From NCBI GenBank assembly GCA_029990175.1, contig JARKIP010000011.1, forward strand, positions 7,254,001 through 7,318,000: a stretch of DNA of 64,000 nt, in the 5' to 3' direction. Below the pieces are notes generated by a model. That model worked only from the letters and a program-made list of their open reading frames with translations. It was not told the DNA's origin and searched no databases. The position numbers and the translations under genes are program-made. Below, in pieces: positions 35,801 to 48,576 of this stretch; position 1 is the stretch's first letter, and each line of letters starts with the position of its first letter. The DNA comes from Petunia secreta. Taxonomy: Eukaryota > Streptophyta > Magnoliopsida > Solanales > Solanaceae.

Positions 35801-38800
35801 ATATTATCAAGGGTGCTCAAATCTGCCGGACGCAGCAGAAAGGAAGCCTGGAAGTTTTTCTTTAAATTGACTACCTTTTATCAATCCAAACTTAACCAAT
35901 TGAAAATCGAGTGAATGGGCATTATCTAAACCCCAAAATTCCTCTATTACTTCCAAACAACTCAATCCCAGTAGAAAATACTTTATTTACAGCTTTCCTG
36001 ATATCAAGTATAGACACCACTCTTGTGCTAATATTTGAATTATGTTATGGTAGTTGTCAGCTTAGATATCAGGTCTACCTCACTGCTATTTTCAACAGCT
36101 TTATCCATTATATACATCAAGTGTTTACAATTCAGTTATCATTTTTTTAAAAGAATCTTAATGCCCAAGTTATACAATGAGGATAAAAAAATATATACAA
36201 TGAGGATGCAATTGTTAAAATAATCCAGGGAAAGCATAGAATTGGCTTGAGAATTGACCCCAAACCTTCCCCCTTTTAATGCCTCCATTACCTTCACTAA
36301 CATCAGATAGCAAGCAATCAGGTTTAACCAACAACCATCCTTTAAAATGATGCAGCTAATGTTAAACAGATTCATGATAAGACAGAAAACAAGAACAAGA
36401 AAATGACTTAGGACCCTGGGCTTAGAATCAGCATGGCTACACTTAAGATCAATCTCATGATTAGGTCAAGAGAAGCGACAACAAAGCTAATCATAACCTT
36501 AAATTCTACGAAAGAAACTGACTAAAAAGGAAAGCAGGATTACAGACATAATCAAGGGAAAAACTAAAACTGAAAAGAGGAACAAACCACTCAGATCATA
36601 CCCTAGAAACTGGCTCAATTCAACTATCATGAACTTCACTTCCAGGTCTAAAAAAAGATCCAGAACTTACTACTCACATTGATGCCCATCACGTATCTTG
36701 ACAAGCTTACTCTGTTACTTAATACCCTAAGATCATAATTTGCTAAACCACTTAAAACAACTCATTTTACTTCATTCCTCAATCAGACAAGCTACTAATG
36801 GAAACTTCTTAATACTTCAAGCCTAAAGGAACCTTTGACCCCCTTAAAACTCATTAAACTTCTAAATTATTTTCAAAGATTGACACATGATAACAGACCA
36901 ACTAGAAGCCTGACCACTCGAACTTAAGAGAAACTGAAAGACAAATGGTAATTTGAATATTCCATCATAAGGCACTAATTTAAATACAGCTGGCTCTAGT
37001 TGGCGTTTGAAATGTCTAATGTGTAGTAGTTTTACTGCTTCAGGTCTGGTTCAGAATTACATCTCAACGGGTAGCTGCAACTAACCCTCATCTCAAGGAT
37101 GCATTTATTGAGGCCTTTCAACAATCCGAATGATATCATTGGAAATGGAAAGTAGCCACTTCAGAACCATCTTCAGGATGTGAGCATATGTAGACAAGAA
37201 AAATTATTTCTTGCCCTGTATTGCTGGTTTCCTCTTAAGCAAGAAAGTTAAACTTATTTAATTTTTAGTTAGACAAAGACTGGATGTTAGTACTGGTTTT
37301 ATTTTAGTAAGCACTGTTATCTTGTTACATGGTGTTAAGAAACTTTCTGGAAACCAATAGGACCCAAACGTACGTAACTAAAACTCTGTTAAAAAAAAAA
37401 TTTCTTAGATTGAGTAGAAGCACAAACTAAGAATGGAGATTAAACTATAACAAGTTTGGTACTTACTACTGAAACTTGGCTATCTGTATAGACTTCCTTC
37501 CCTTCTTTCGTACGAGTTGCAGTAAAAATTTGAGACTTTGATGGTTCCTCATTGTTCTTATTGGTTGCATGCTACAATTTATATCAAAAGAAAGTAAACT
37601 ATACAAACTATTACTAGCGGTGTTTCACAACTGTTGATTGAATTTGACTCGCTACTTTTAGAGCATGGATTATCATTATGTCATTCTTCTATGATGTTCA
37701 AGATCCTCATCTCACAGAGGGTGGAATAAATCTCCAAGGTGAAATTTAATGGTGATTCTGGTGAAGCTAACAAAATAAAGGGAATTATATTATCTAGTTG
37801 CTTATCTTATCATTCCAGAATTGAATCGTAAAGCTAATTATAATTCAAAATAAAGTAGCGAATTGCGAATTTTTTTAAAACATATAGGTTGCTAGTTACG
37901 ACGAAACATGAATTGTTAAAACATACAGATCACTGAAAAAGCAAACTATGAAAACTTTCAAACATATAGCTCTCTGGAGAAGTAGCGCCGCTTGCATATG
38001 CAAATTAGAAAGATTACTGAAATTCAAGTACAAATGCACCAAGAATTTATCCAAAAATAGTAGAACACCAGATACCAAAATGTGATTAAAGTAATCACAA
38101 AGACTAAATCAATTCATATAAAGACTAAATCAACTCATATAAACTAAATCAAAGGGAAAAGAAGACTTGAAAAGTGGTAACAACTGAGAGTGAAGGTGAA
38201 CCAGAGCCGCTTTCAGAAAGCAAAGCTACAACTCTTCAGGCATCCAAGGTGAAACAGAGCGACAGATGAGGTGAAGCAGCAATCAAAACTATCCCTTAAC
38301 AACGAAAATATTAGGTTTGGGCATCTTTGATATATCCATACAAGAGCACAAGATGAGATCAGTTACCTTTGATTGCAGATTATGCAGATGCTGCAACGGT
38401 GGATCTTGCAAACCTAAAAGTGGTAGAGGGAAAAGGTTTGATTTTCCTGATCAACTAAACCTAAAAGAGGTGGAGGGAAAAGGTTTAGTCTTTTGTCGCA
38501 TACGTGGATGTGAAATTTTACTCCTTGAGAATTAGGAGTATATTTTAGGGGAAAGTTTTTAATACAAATTTTCTAGGAATTTTTTAGGGTACGCTTATAA
38601 AGGGTTATTGTTGGTATGAGTATATAGCAACTTTTCCAAAGTGATGCCTATTAGTTAATAAATGTTGCTAATTATTTTATGATTTGACAACTCTTTATAA
38701 GCGTTGCCTATCGAATTAAAAGGCATGCTTTAGAGGCGTTGTTCTAAAATCTGTAGCCATAGGCTTTGGGCAAAGGCCACACTTATAAAATGTGCTCATA

Positions 38801-38870
38801 AATATTTTTGGCAACAGTTTTCAAGTATTATCTAAAATTAGTGTGGCTGTAGGCCTAATTTGGTGTAGTG
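32898..38870 (-). mobile_element. CACTA (En/Spm-type) DNA transposon inserted in pol
   Basis: 5973 bp. The left end is CACTACAACAAATTAGGCC and the right end, read inwards, is CACTACACCAAATTAGGCC. The 3-bp target is AAT on the left and GAT on the right. The intact pol frame of relatives expects GAT, so the left copy has probably mutated. Subterminal regions repeat AAGTGTGGCC/GGCAAC-type motifs on both sides. The only gene recognised is a TnpA/ORF1-like one on the minus strand. The catalytic TnpD transposase was not found, so it is probably non-autonomous. An AT-rich stretch at about 35500-35850 resembles gypsy LTR sequence and may be a further insert. Its right half forms unit 1 of the tandem array. 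Confidence 0.88.
34601..37571 (-). pseudogene. TnpA-like CACTA gene (plant transposase, Ptta/En/Spm family), partial
   Basis: Two exons can be read. The first, 37571-37467 (35 codons), carries FTATRTKEGKEVYTD, the TRTKxGK motif of the family. The second starts at 35023 with DELLNRQDLGETSDDAFKAM, then FGKEQLGRVRCYGRSV, then a Lys/Glu-rich coiled coil (KKDEEINKLKQKHADEMTSL) and a C-terminal tail ending near 34690-34600. The intron has good GT-AG sites in matching phase. This family binds CACTA subterminal repeats. Upstream exons are missing or unrecognised, so it is treated as partial. The first exon is repeated in each of the three further array units. Confidence 0.7.
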
Positions 38871-39557
38871 GATCTTCTAGGGCTTCCGCCTAATCAGAAG
38901 ATCGAGTTTGGCATTGATGTGAAGCCAGGGACTCGGCCTATTTTTATCCCTCCTTATCGCATGGCTCCATTAGAGTTGAGGGAGCTGAAGGAGCAGTTGC
39001 AGGCTTTGCTTGATAAGGGATTTATTAGACCGAGTGTTTCTCCATGAGGCGCTCATGTTCTGTTCGTGAAGAAAAATGATGGGACCATATGGATGTGTAT
39101 TAATTATAGGCAGCTAAATCAGGTCACCATCAAGAACAAGTACCCTTTGTCTCGTATTGATGATTTGTTTGATCAGTTGCAAAGTCCCCAATTCTTTTCT
39201 AAGATTGATTTACAGTCTAGTTATCATCATTTGAAGATTCGAGGGTTAGATATCCCAAAGATTGCTTTTAGGACTCGTTACGGCCATTACGAGTCCCTGG
39301 TTATATCTTTGGACTGACTAATGCCCCTGAAGCTTTTATAAATCTCATAAACCAGGTATTCAAGTCGTTCCTTGATTTCTTTGCATTGTCTTCATCGATG
39401 ATATTTCTCATATATTCTCGTAGTCGCGAGGAGCATGATTATCATTTGAGGGTGGTTCTTTAGACCCTCCACGATCGTAATTTATATGCCAAGTTCTCAA
39501 AATACGAGTTCTGGCTTGATAATATGGCATTCTTGGGTCATGTGATATCCAGTGAAG
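38871..39557 (+). pseudogene. RT fragment of the Tekay-type element, array unit 1
   Basis: Encodes the RT N-terminal half after the CACTA end: DLLGLPPNQKIEFGIDV, then a TGA, then the CINYRQLN core and an FIDD catalytic motif that is out of frame because a T is missing near 39308. Stops at the array junction. The most diverged of the four copies. Confidence 0.85.
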
Positions 39558-42109
39558 TGACAGGTTTAACCAACAACCATCCTTTAAAATGATGCAGCTA
39601 ATGTTAAACAGATTCATGATAAGACAGAAAACAAGAACAAGAAAATGACTTAGGACCCTGGGCTTAGAATCAGCATGGCTACACTTAAGATCAATCTCAT
39701 GATTAGGTCAAGAGAAGTGACAATAAAGCTAATCATAACCTTAAATTCTACGAAAGAAACTGACTAAAAAGGAAAGCAGGATTACAGACATAATCAAGGG
39801 AAAAACTAAAACTGAAAAGAGGAACAAACCACTCAGATCATACCCTAGAAACTGGCTCAATTCAACTATCATGAACTTCACTTCCAGGTCTAAAAAAAGA
39901 TCCAGAACTTACTACTCACATTGATGCCCATCACTTATCTTGACAAGCTTACTCTGTTACTTAATACCCTAAGATCATAATTTGCTAAACCACTTAAAAC
40001 AACTCATTTTACTTCATTCCTCAATCAGACAAGATACTAATGGAAACTTCTTAATACTTCAAGCCTAAAGGAACCTTTGACCCCCTTAAAACTCATTAAA
40101 CTTCTAAATTATTTTCAAAGATTGACACATGAAAACAGACCAACTAGAAGCCTGACCACTCGAACTTAAGAGAAACTGAAAGACAAATGGTAATTTGAAT
40201 ATTCCATCATAAGGCACTAATTTAAATACAGCTGGCTCTAGTTTTCGTTTGAAATGTCTAATGTGTAGTAGTTTTACTGCTTCAGGTCTGGTTCAGAATT
40301 ACATCTCAACGGGTAGCTGCAACTAACCCTCATCTCAGGGATGCATTTATTGAGGCCTTTCAACAATCCGAATGATATCATTGGAAATGGAAAGTAGCCA
40401 CTTCAGAACCATCTTCAGGATGTGAGCATATCTAGATAAGAAAAATTATTTCTTGCCCTGTATTGCTGGTTTCCTCTTAAGCAAGAAAGTTAAACTTATT
40501 TAATTTTTAGTTAGACAAAGACTGGATGTTAGTACTGGTTTTCTTTTAGTAAGCACTGTTATCTTGTTACATGGTGTTAAGAAACTTTCTGGAAACCAAT
40601 AGGACCCAAACGTACGTAACTAAAACTCTGTTAAAAAAATTTCTTAGATTGAGTAGAAGCACAAATTAAGAATGGAGATTAAACTATAACAAGTTTGGTA
40701 CTTACTACTGAAACTTGGCTATCTGTATAGACTTCCTTCCCTTCTTTCGTACGAGTTGCAGTAAAAATTTGAGACTTTGATGGTTCCTCATTGTTCTTAT
40801 TGGTTGCATGCTACAATTTATATCAAAAGAAAGTAAACTATACAAACTATTACTAGTGGTGTTTCACAACTGTTGATTGAATTTGACTCGCTACTTTTAG
40901 AGCATGGATTATCATTATGTCATTCTTCTATGATGTTCAAGATCCTCATCTCACAGAGGGTGGAATAAATCTCCAAGGTGAAATTTAATGGTGATTCTGG
41001 TGAAGCTAACAAAATAAAGGGAATTATATTATCTAGTTGCTTATCTTATCATTCCAGAATTGAATCGTAAAGCTAATTATAATTCAAAATAAAGTAGCGA
41101 ATTGCGAATTTTTTTAAAACATATAGGTTGCTAGTTACGACGAAACATGAATTGTTAAAACATACAGATCACTGGAAAAGCAAACTAAGAAAACTTTCAA
41201 ACATATAGCTCTCTGGAGAAGTAGCGCCGCTTGCATATGCAAATTAGAAAGATTACTGAAATTCAAGTACAAATGCACCAAGAATTTATCCAAAAATAGT
41301 AGAACACCAGATACCAAAATGTGATTAAAGTAATCACAAAGACTAAATCAATTCATATAAAGACTAAATCAACTCATATAAACTAAATCAAAGGGAAAAG
41401 AAGACCTGAAAAGTGGTAACAACTGAGAGTGAAGGTGGACCAGAGCCGCTTTCAGAAAGCAAAGCTACAACTCTTCAGGCATCCAAGGTGAAACAGAGCG
41501 ACAGATGAGGTGAAGCAGCAATCAAAACTATCCCTTAACAACGAAAATATTAGGTTTGGGCATCTTTGATATATCCATACAAGAGCACAAGATGAGATCA
41601 GTTACCTTTGATTGCAGATTATGCAGATGCTACAGCGGTGGATCTTGCAAACCTAAAAGTGGTAGAGGGAAAAGGTTTGATTTTCTTGATCAACTAAACC
41701 TAAAAGAGGTGGAGGGAAAAGGTTTAGTCTTTTGTCGCATACGTGGATGTGAAATTTTACTCCTTGAGAATTAGGAGTATATTTTAGGGGAAAGTTTTTA
41801 ATACAAATTTTCTAGGAATTTTTTAGGGTACGCTTATAAAGGGTTATTGTTGGTATGAGTATATAGCAACTTTTCCAAAGTGATGCCTATTAGTTAATAA
41901 ATGTTGCTAATTATTTTATGATTTGACAACTCTTTATAAGCGTTGCCTATCGAATTAAAAGGCATGCTTTAGAGGCGTTGTTCTAAAATCTGTAGCCATA
42001 GGCTTTGGGCAAAGGCCGCACTTATAAAATGTGCTCATAAATATTTTTGGCAACAGTTTTCAAGTGTTATCTAAAATTAGTGTGGCTGTAGGCCTAATTT
42101 GGTGTAGTG

Positions 42110-42797
42110 GATCTTCCAGGGCTTCCGCCTAATCAGAAGATCGAGTTTGGCATTGATGTGGTGCCAGGGACTCAGCCTATTTTTATCCCTCCTTATCGCA
42201 TGGCTCCATTAGAGTTGAGGGAGCTGAAGGAGCAGTTGCAGGCTTTGCTTGATAAGGGATTTATTAGACCGAGTGTTTCTCCTTGAGGCGCTCATGTTCT
42301 GTTCGTGAAGAAAAATGATGGGACCATATGGATGTGTATTAATTATAGGCAGCTAAATCAGGTCACCATCAAGAACAAGTACCCTTTGTCTCGTATTGAT
42401 GATTTGTTTGATCAGTTGCAAAGTCCCCCATTCTTTTCTAAGATTGATTTACAGTCTAGTTATCATCATTTGAAGATTCGAGGGTTAGATATCCCAAAGA
42501 TTGCTTTTAGGACTCGTTACGGCCATTACGAGTCCCTGGTTATATCTTTTGGACTGACTAATGCCCCTGAAGCTTTTATAAATCTCATAAACCAGGTATT
42601 CAAGTCGTTCCTTGATTTCTTTGCATTGTCTTCATCGGTGATATTTCTCATATATTCTCGTAGTCGCGAGGAGCATGATTATCATTTGAGGGTGGTTCTT
42701 TAGACCCTCCACGATCGTAATTTATATGCCAAGTTCTCAAAATACGAGTTCTGGCTTGATAATATGGCATTCTTGGGTCATGTGATATCCAGTGAAG
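42110..42797 (+). pseudogene. RT fragment, array unit 2
   Basis: Same segment as in unit 1, with the same TGA before the conserved core. Frame 42305-42703 is open through the finger/palm region. The catalytic FIDD is changed to FIGD (TCGATG to TCGGTG at about 42636), seen in another frame. Ends at the junction. Confidence 0.85.
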
Positions 42798-45343
42798 TGA
42801 CAGGTTTAACCAACAACCATCCTTTAAAATGATGCAGCTAATGTTAAACAGATTCATGATAAGACAGAAAACAAGAACAAGAAAATGACTTAGGACCCTG
42901 GGCTTAGAATCAGCATGGCTACACTTAAGATCAATCTCATGATTAGGTCAAGAGAAGCGACAATAAAGCTAATCATAACCTTAAATTCTACGAAAGAAAC
43001 TGACTAAAAAGGAAAGCAGGATTACAGACATAATCAAGGGAAAAACTAAAACTGAAAAGAGGAACAAACCACTCAGATCATACCCAAGAAACGTGCTCAA
43101 TTCAACTATCATGAACTTCACTTCCAGGTCTAAAAAAAGATCCAGAACTTACTACTCACATTGATGCCCATCACTTATCTTGACAAGCTTACTCTGTTAC
43201 TTAATACCCTAAGATCATAATTTGCTAAACCACTTAAAACAACTCATTTTACTTCATTCCTCAATCAGACAAGATACTAGTGGAAACTTCTTAATACTTC
43301 AAGCCTAAAGGAACCTTTGACCCCCTTAAAACTCATTAAACTTCTAAATTATTTTCAAAGATTGACACATGAAAACAGACCAACTAGAAGCCTGACCACT
43401 CGAACTTAAGAGAAACTGAAAGACAAATGGTAATTTGAATATTCCATCATAAGGCACTAATTTAAATACAGCTGGCTCTAGTTGGCGTTTGAAATGTCTA
43501 ATGTGTAGTAGTTTTACTGCTTCAGGTCTGGTTAAGAATTACATCTCAACGGGTAGCTGCAACTAACCCTCATCTCAGGGATGCATTTATTGAGGCCTTT
43601 CAACAATCCGAATGATATCATTGGAAATGGAAAGTAGCCACTTCAGAACCATCTTCAGGATGTGAGCATATCTAGACAAGAAAAATTATTTCTTGCCCTG
43701 TATTGCTGGTTTCCTCTTAAGCAAGAAAGTTAAACTTATTTAATTTTTAGTTAGACAAAGAGTGGATGTTAGTACTGGTTTTCTTTTAGTAAGCACTGTT
43801 ATCTTGTTACATGGTGAACTTTCTGGAAACCAATAGGACCCAAACGTACGTAACTAAAACTCTGTTAAAAAAATTTCTTAGATTGAGTAGAAGCACAAAT
43901 TAAGAATGGAGATTAAACTATAACAAGTTTGGTACTTACTACTGAAACTTGGCTATCTGTATAGACTTCCTTCCCTTCTTTCGTACGAGTTGCAGTAAAA
44001 ATTTGAGACTTTGATGGTTCCTCATTGTTCTTATTGGTTGCATGCTACAATTTATATCAAAAGAAAGTAAACTATACAAACTATTACTAGTGGTGTTTCA
44101 CAACTGTTGATTGAATTTGACTCGCTACTTTTAGAGCATGGATTATCATTATGTCATTCTTCTATGATGTTCAAGATCCTCATCTCACAGAGGGTGGAAT
44201 AAATCTCCAAGGTGAAATTTAATGGTGATTCTGGTGAAGCTAACAAAATAAAGGGAATTATATTATCTAGTTGCTTATCTTATCATTCCAGAATTGAATC
44301 GTAAAGCTAATTATAATTCAAAATAAAGTAGCGAATTGCGAATTTTTTTAAAACATATAGGTTGCTAGTTACGACGAAACATGAATTGTTAAAACATACA
44401 GATCACTGGAAAAGCAAACTAAGAAAACTTTCAAACATATAGCTCTCTGGAGAAGTAGCGCCGCTTGCATATGCAAATTAGAAAGATTACTGAAATTCAA
44501 GTACAAATGCACCAAGAATTTATCCAAAAATAGTAGAACACCAGATACCAAAATGTGATTAAAGTAATCACAAAGACTAAATCAATTCATATAAAGACTA
44601 AATCAACTCATATAAACTAAATCAAAGGGAAAAGAAGACCTGAAAAGTGGTAACAACTGAGAGTGAAGGTGGACCAGAGCCGCTTTCAGAAAGCAAAGCT
44701 ACAACTCTTCAGGCATCCAAGGTGAAACAGAGCGACAGATGAGGTGAAGCAGCAATCAAAACTATCCCTTAACAACGAAAATATTAGGTTTGGGCATCTT
44801 TGATATATCCATACAAGAGCACAAGATGAGATCAGTTACCTTTGATTGCAGATTATGCAGATGCTGCAGCGGTGGATCTTGCAAACCTAAAAGTGGTAGA
44901 GGGAAAAGGTTTGATTTTCCTGATCAACTAAACCTAAAAGAGGTGGAGGGAAAAGGTTTAGTCTTTTGTCGCATACGTGGATGTGAAATTTTACTCCTTG
45001 AGAATTAGGAGTATATTTTAGGGGAAAGTTTTTAATACAAATTTTCTAGGAATTTTTTAGGGTACGCTTATAAAGGGTTATTGTTGGTATGAGTATATAG
45101 CAACTTTTCCAAAGTGATGCCTATTAGTTAATAAATGTTGCTAATTATTTTATGATTTGACAACTCTTTATAAGCGTTGCCTATCGAATTAAAAGGCATG
45201 CTTTAGAGGCGTTGTTCTAAAATCTGTAGCCATAGGCTTTGGGCAAAGGCCACACTTATAAAATGTGCTCATAAATATTTTTGGCAACAGTTTTCAAGTG
45301 TTATCTAAAATTAGTGTGGCTGTAGGCCTAATTTGGTGTAGTG

Positions 45344-46031
45344 GATCTTCCAGGGCTTCCGCCTAATCAGAAGATTGAGTTTGGCATTGATGTGGTGCCA
45401 GGGACTCAGCCTATTTTTATCCCTCCTTATCGCATGGCTCCATTAGAGTTGAGGGAGCTGAAGGAGCAGTTGCAGGCTTTGCTTGATAAGGGATTTATTA
45501 GACCGAGTGTTTCTCCATGAGGCGCTCATGTTCTGTTCGTGAAGAAAAATGATGGGACCATATGGATGTGTATTAATTATAGGCAGCTAAATCAGGTCAC
45601 CATCAAGAACAAGTACCCTTTGTCTCGTATTGATGATTTGTTTGATCAGTTGCAAAGTCCCCCATTCTTTTCTAAGATTGATTTACAGTCTAGTTATCAT
45701 CATTTGAAGATTCGAGGGTTAGATATCCCAAAGATTGCTTTTAGGACTCGTTACGGCCATTACGAGTCCCTGGTTATATCTTTTGGACTGACTAATGCCC
45801 CTGAAGCTTTTATAAATCTCATAAACCAGGTATTCAAGTCGTTCCTTGATTTCTTTGCATTGTCTTCATCGGTGATATTTCTCATATATTCTCGTAGTCG
45901 CGAGGAGCATGATTATCATTTGAGGGTGGTTCTTTAGACCCTCCACGATCGTAATTTATATGCCAAGTTCTCAAAATACGAGTTCTGGCTTGATAATATG
46001 GCATTCTTGGGTCATGTGATATCCAGTGAAG
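45344..46031 (+). pseudogene. RT fragment, array unit 3
   Basis: Same as unit 2, including the FIGD change and the upstream TGA, so the two share descent over this part. The open stretch is 45539-45937. Confidence 0.85.
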
Positions 46032-48576
46032 TGACAGGTTTAACCAACAACCATCCTTTAAAATGATGCAGCTAATGTTAAACAGATTCATGATAAGACA
46101 GAAAACAAGAACAAGAAAATGACTTAGGACCCTGGGCTTAGAATCAGCATGGCTACACTTAAGATCAATCTCATGATTAGGTCAAGAGAAGCGACAATAA
46201 AGCTAATCATAACCTTAAATTCTACGAAAGAAACTGACTAAAAAGGAAAGCAGGATTACAGACATAATCAAGGGAAAAACTAAAACTGAAAAGAGGAACA
46301 AACCACTCAGATCATACCCTAGAAACTGGCTCAATTCAACTATCATGAACTTCACTTCCAGGTCTAAAAAAAGATCCAGAACTTACTACTCACATTGATG
46401 CCCATCACTTATCTTGACAAGCTTACTCTGTTACTTAATACCCTAAGATCATAATTTGCTAAACCACTTAAAACAACTCATTTTACTTCATTCCTCAATC
46501 AGACAAGATACTAATGGAAACTTTTAATACTTCAAGCCTAAAGGAACCTTTGACCCCCTTAAAACTCATTAAACTTCTAAATTATTTTCAAAGATTGACA
46601 CATGAAAACAGACCAACTAGAAGCCTGACCACTCGAACTTAAGAGAAACTGAAAGACAAATGGTAATTTGAATATTCCATCATAAGGCACTAATTTAAAT
46701 ACAGCTGGCTCTAGTTGGCGTTTGAAAAGTCTAATGTGTAGTAGTTTTACTGCTTCAGGTCTGGTTCAGAATTACATCTCAACGGGTAGCTGCAACTAAC
46801 CCTCATCTCAGGGATGCATTTATTGAGGCCTTTCAACAATCCGAATGATATCATTGGAAATGGAAAGTAGCCACTTCAGAACCATCTTCAGGATGTGAGC
46901 ATATCTAGACAAGAAAAATTATTTCTTGCCCTGTATTGCTGGTTTCCTCTTAAGCAAGAAAGTTAAACTTATTTAATTTTTAGTTAGACAAAGACTGGAT
47001 GTTAGTACTGGTTTTCTTTTAGTAAGCACTGTTATCTTGTTACATGGTGAACTTTCTGGAAACCAATAGGACCCAAACGTACGTAACTAAAACTCTGTTA
47101 AAAAAATTTCTTAGATTGAGTAGAAGCACAAATTAAGAATGGAGATTAAACTATAACAAGTTTGGTACTTACTACTGAAACTTGGCTATCTGTATAGACT
47201 TCCTTCCCTTCTTTCGTATGAGTTGCAGTAAAAATTTGAGACTTTGATGGTTCCTCATTGTTCTTATTGGTTGCATGCTACAATTTATATCAAAAGAAAG
47301 TAAACTATACAAACTATTACTAGTGGTGTTTCACAACTGTTGATTGAATTTGACTCGCTACTTTTAGAGCATGGATTATCATTATGTCATTCTTCTATGA
47401 TGTTCAAGATCCTCATCTCACAGAGGGTGGAATAAATCTCCAAGGTGAAATTTAATGGTGATTCTGGTGAAGCTAACAAAATAAAGGGAATTATATTATC
47501 TAGTTGCTTATCTTATCATTCCAGAATTGAATCGTAAAGCTAATTATAATTCAAAATACAGTAGCGAATTGCGAATTTTTTAAAAACATATAGGTTGCTA
47601 GTTACGACGAAACATGAATTGTTAAAACATACAGATCACTGGAAAAGCAAACTATGAAAACTTTCAAACATATAGCTCTCTGGAGAAGTAGCGCCGCTTG
47701 CATATGCAAATTAGAAAGATTACTGAAATTCAAGTACAAATGCACCAAGAATTTATCCAAAAATAGTAGAACACCAGATACCAAAATGTGATTAAAGTAA
47801 TCACAAAGACTAAATCAATTCATATAAAGACTAAATCAACTCATATAAACTAAATCAAAGGGAAAAGAAGACCTGAAAAGTGGTAACAACTGAGAGTGAA
47901 GGTGGACCAGAGCCGCTTTCAGAAAGCAAAGCTACAACTCTTCAGGCATCCAAGGTGAAACAGAGCGACAGATGAGGTGAAGCAGCAATCAAAACTATCC
48001 CTTAACAACGAAAATATTAGGTTTGGGCATCTTTGATATATCCATACAAGAGCACAAGATGAGATCAGTTACCTTTGATTGCAGATTATGCAGATGCTGC
48101 AGCGGTGGATCTTGCAAACCTAAAAGTGGTAGAGGGAAAAGGTTTGATTTTCCTGATCAACTAAACCTAAAAGAGGTGGAGGGAAAAGGTTTAGTCTTTT
48201 GTCGCATACGTGGATGTGAAATTTTACTCCTTGAGAATTAGGAGTATATTTTAGGGGAAAGTTTTTAATACAAATTTTCTAGGAATTTTTTAGGGTACGC
48301 TTATAAAGGGTTATTGTTGGTATGAGTATATAGCAACTTTTCCAAAGTGATGCCTATTAGTTAATAAATGTTGCTAATTATTTTATGATTTGACAACTCT
48401 TTATAAGCGTTGCCTATCGAATTAAAAGGCATGCTTTAGAGGCGTTGTTCTAAAATCTGTAGCCATAGGCTTTGGGCAAAGGCCACACTTATAAAATGTG
48501 CTCATAAATATTTTTGGCAACAGTTTTCAAGTGTTATCTAAAATTAGTGTGGCTGTAGGCCTAATTTGGTGTAGTG

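Noticed and set aside
37896..38078. 60-codon minus-strand ORF repeated four times
   Set aside because: Same reason: copied with the array. Cys/Leu-rich with no recognisable motif and a non-ATG-supported context.
38317..38535. 72-codon ORF conserved in four places (also near 41556, 44790 and 48023)
   Set aside because: It is conserved only because it lies in the tandem units. It is antisense to the leader side of the CACTA gene and shows no domain.
38871..48576. Reading the array as four independent CACTA insertions
   Set aside because: There is only one CACTA 5' end, the internal junctions are identical and lie outside transposon ends, and RT sequence is part of every unit.
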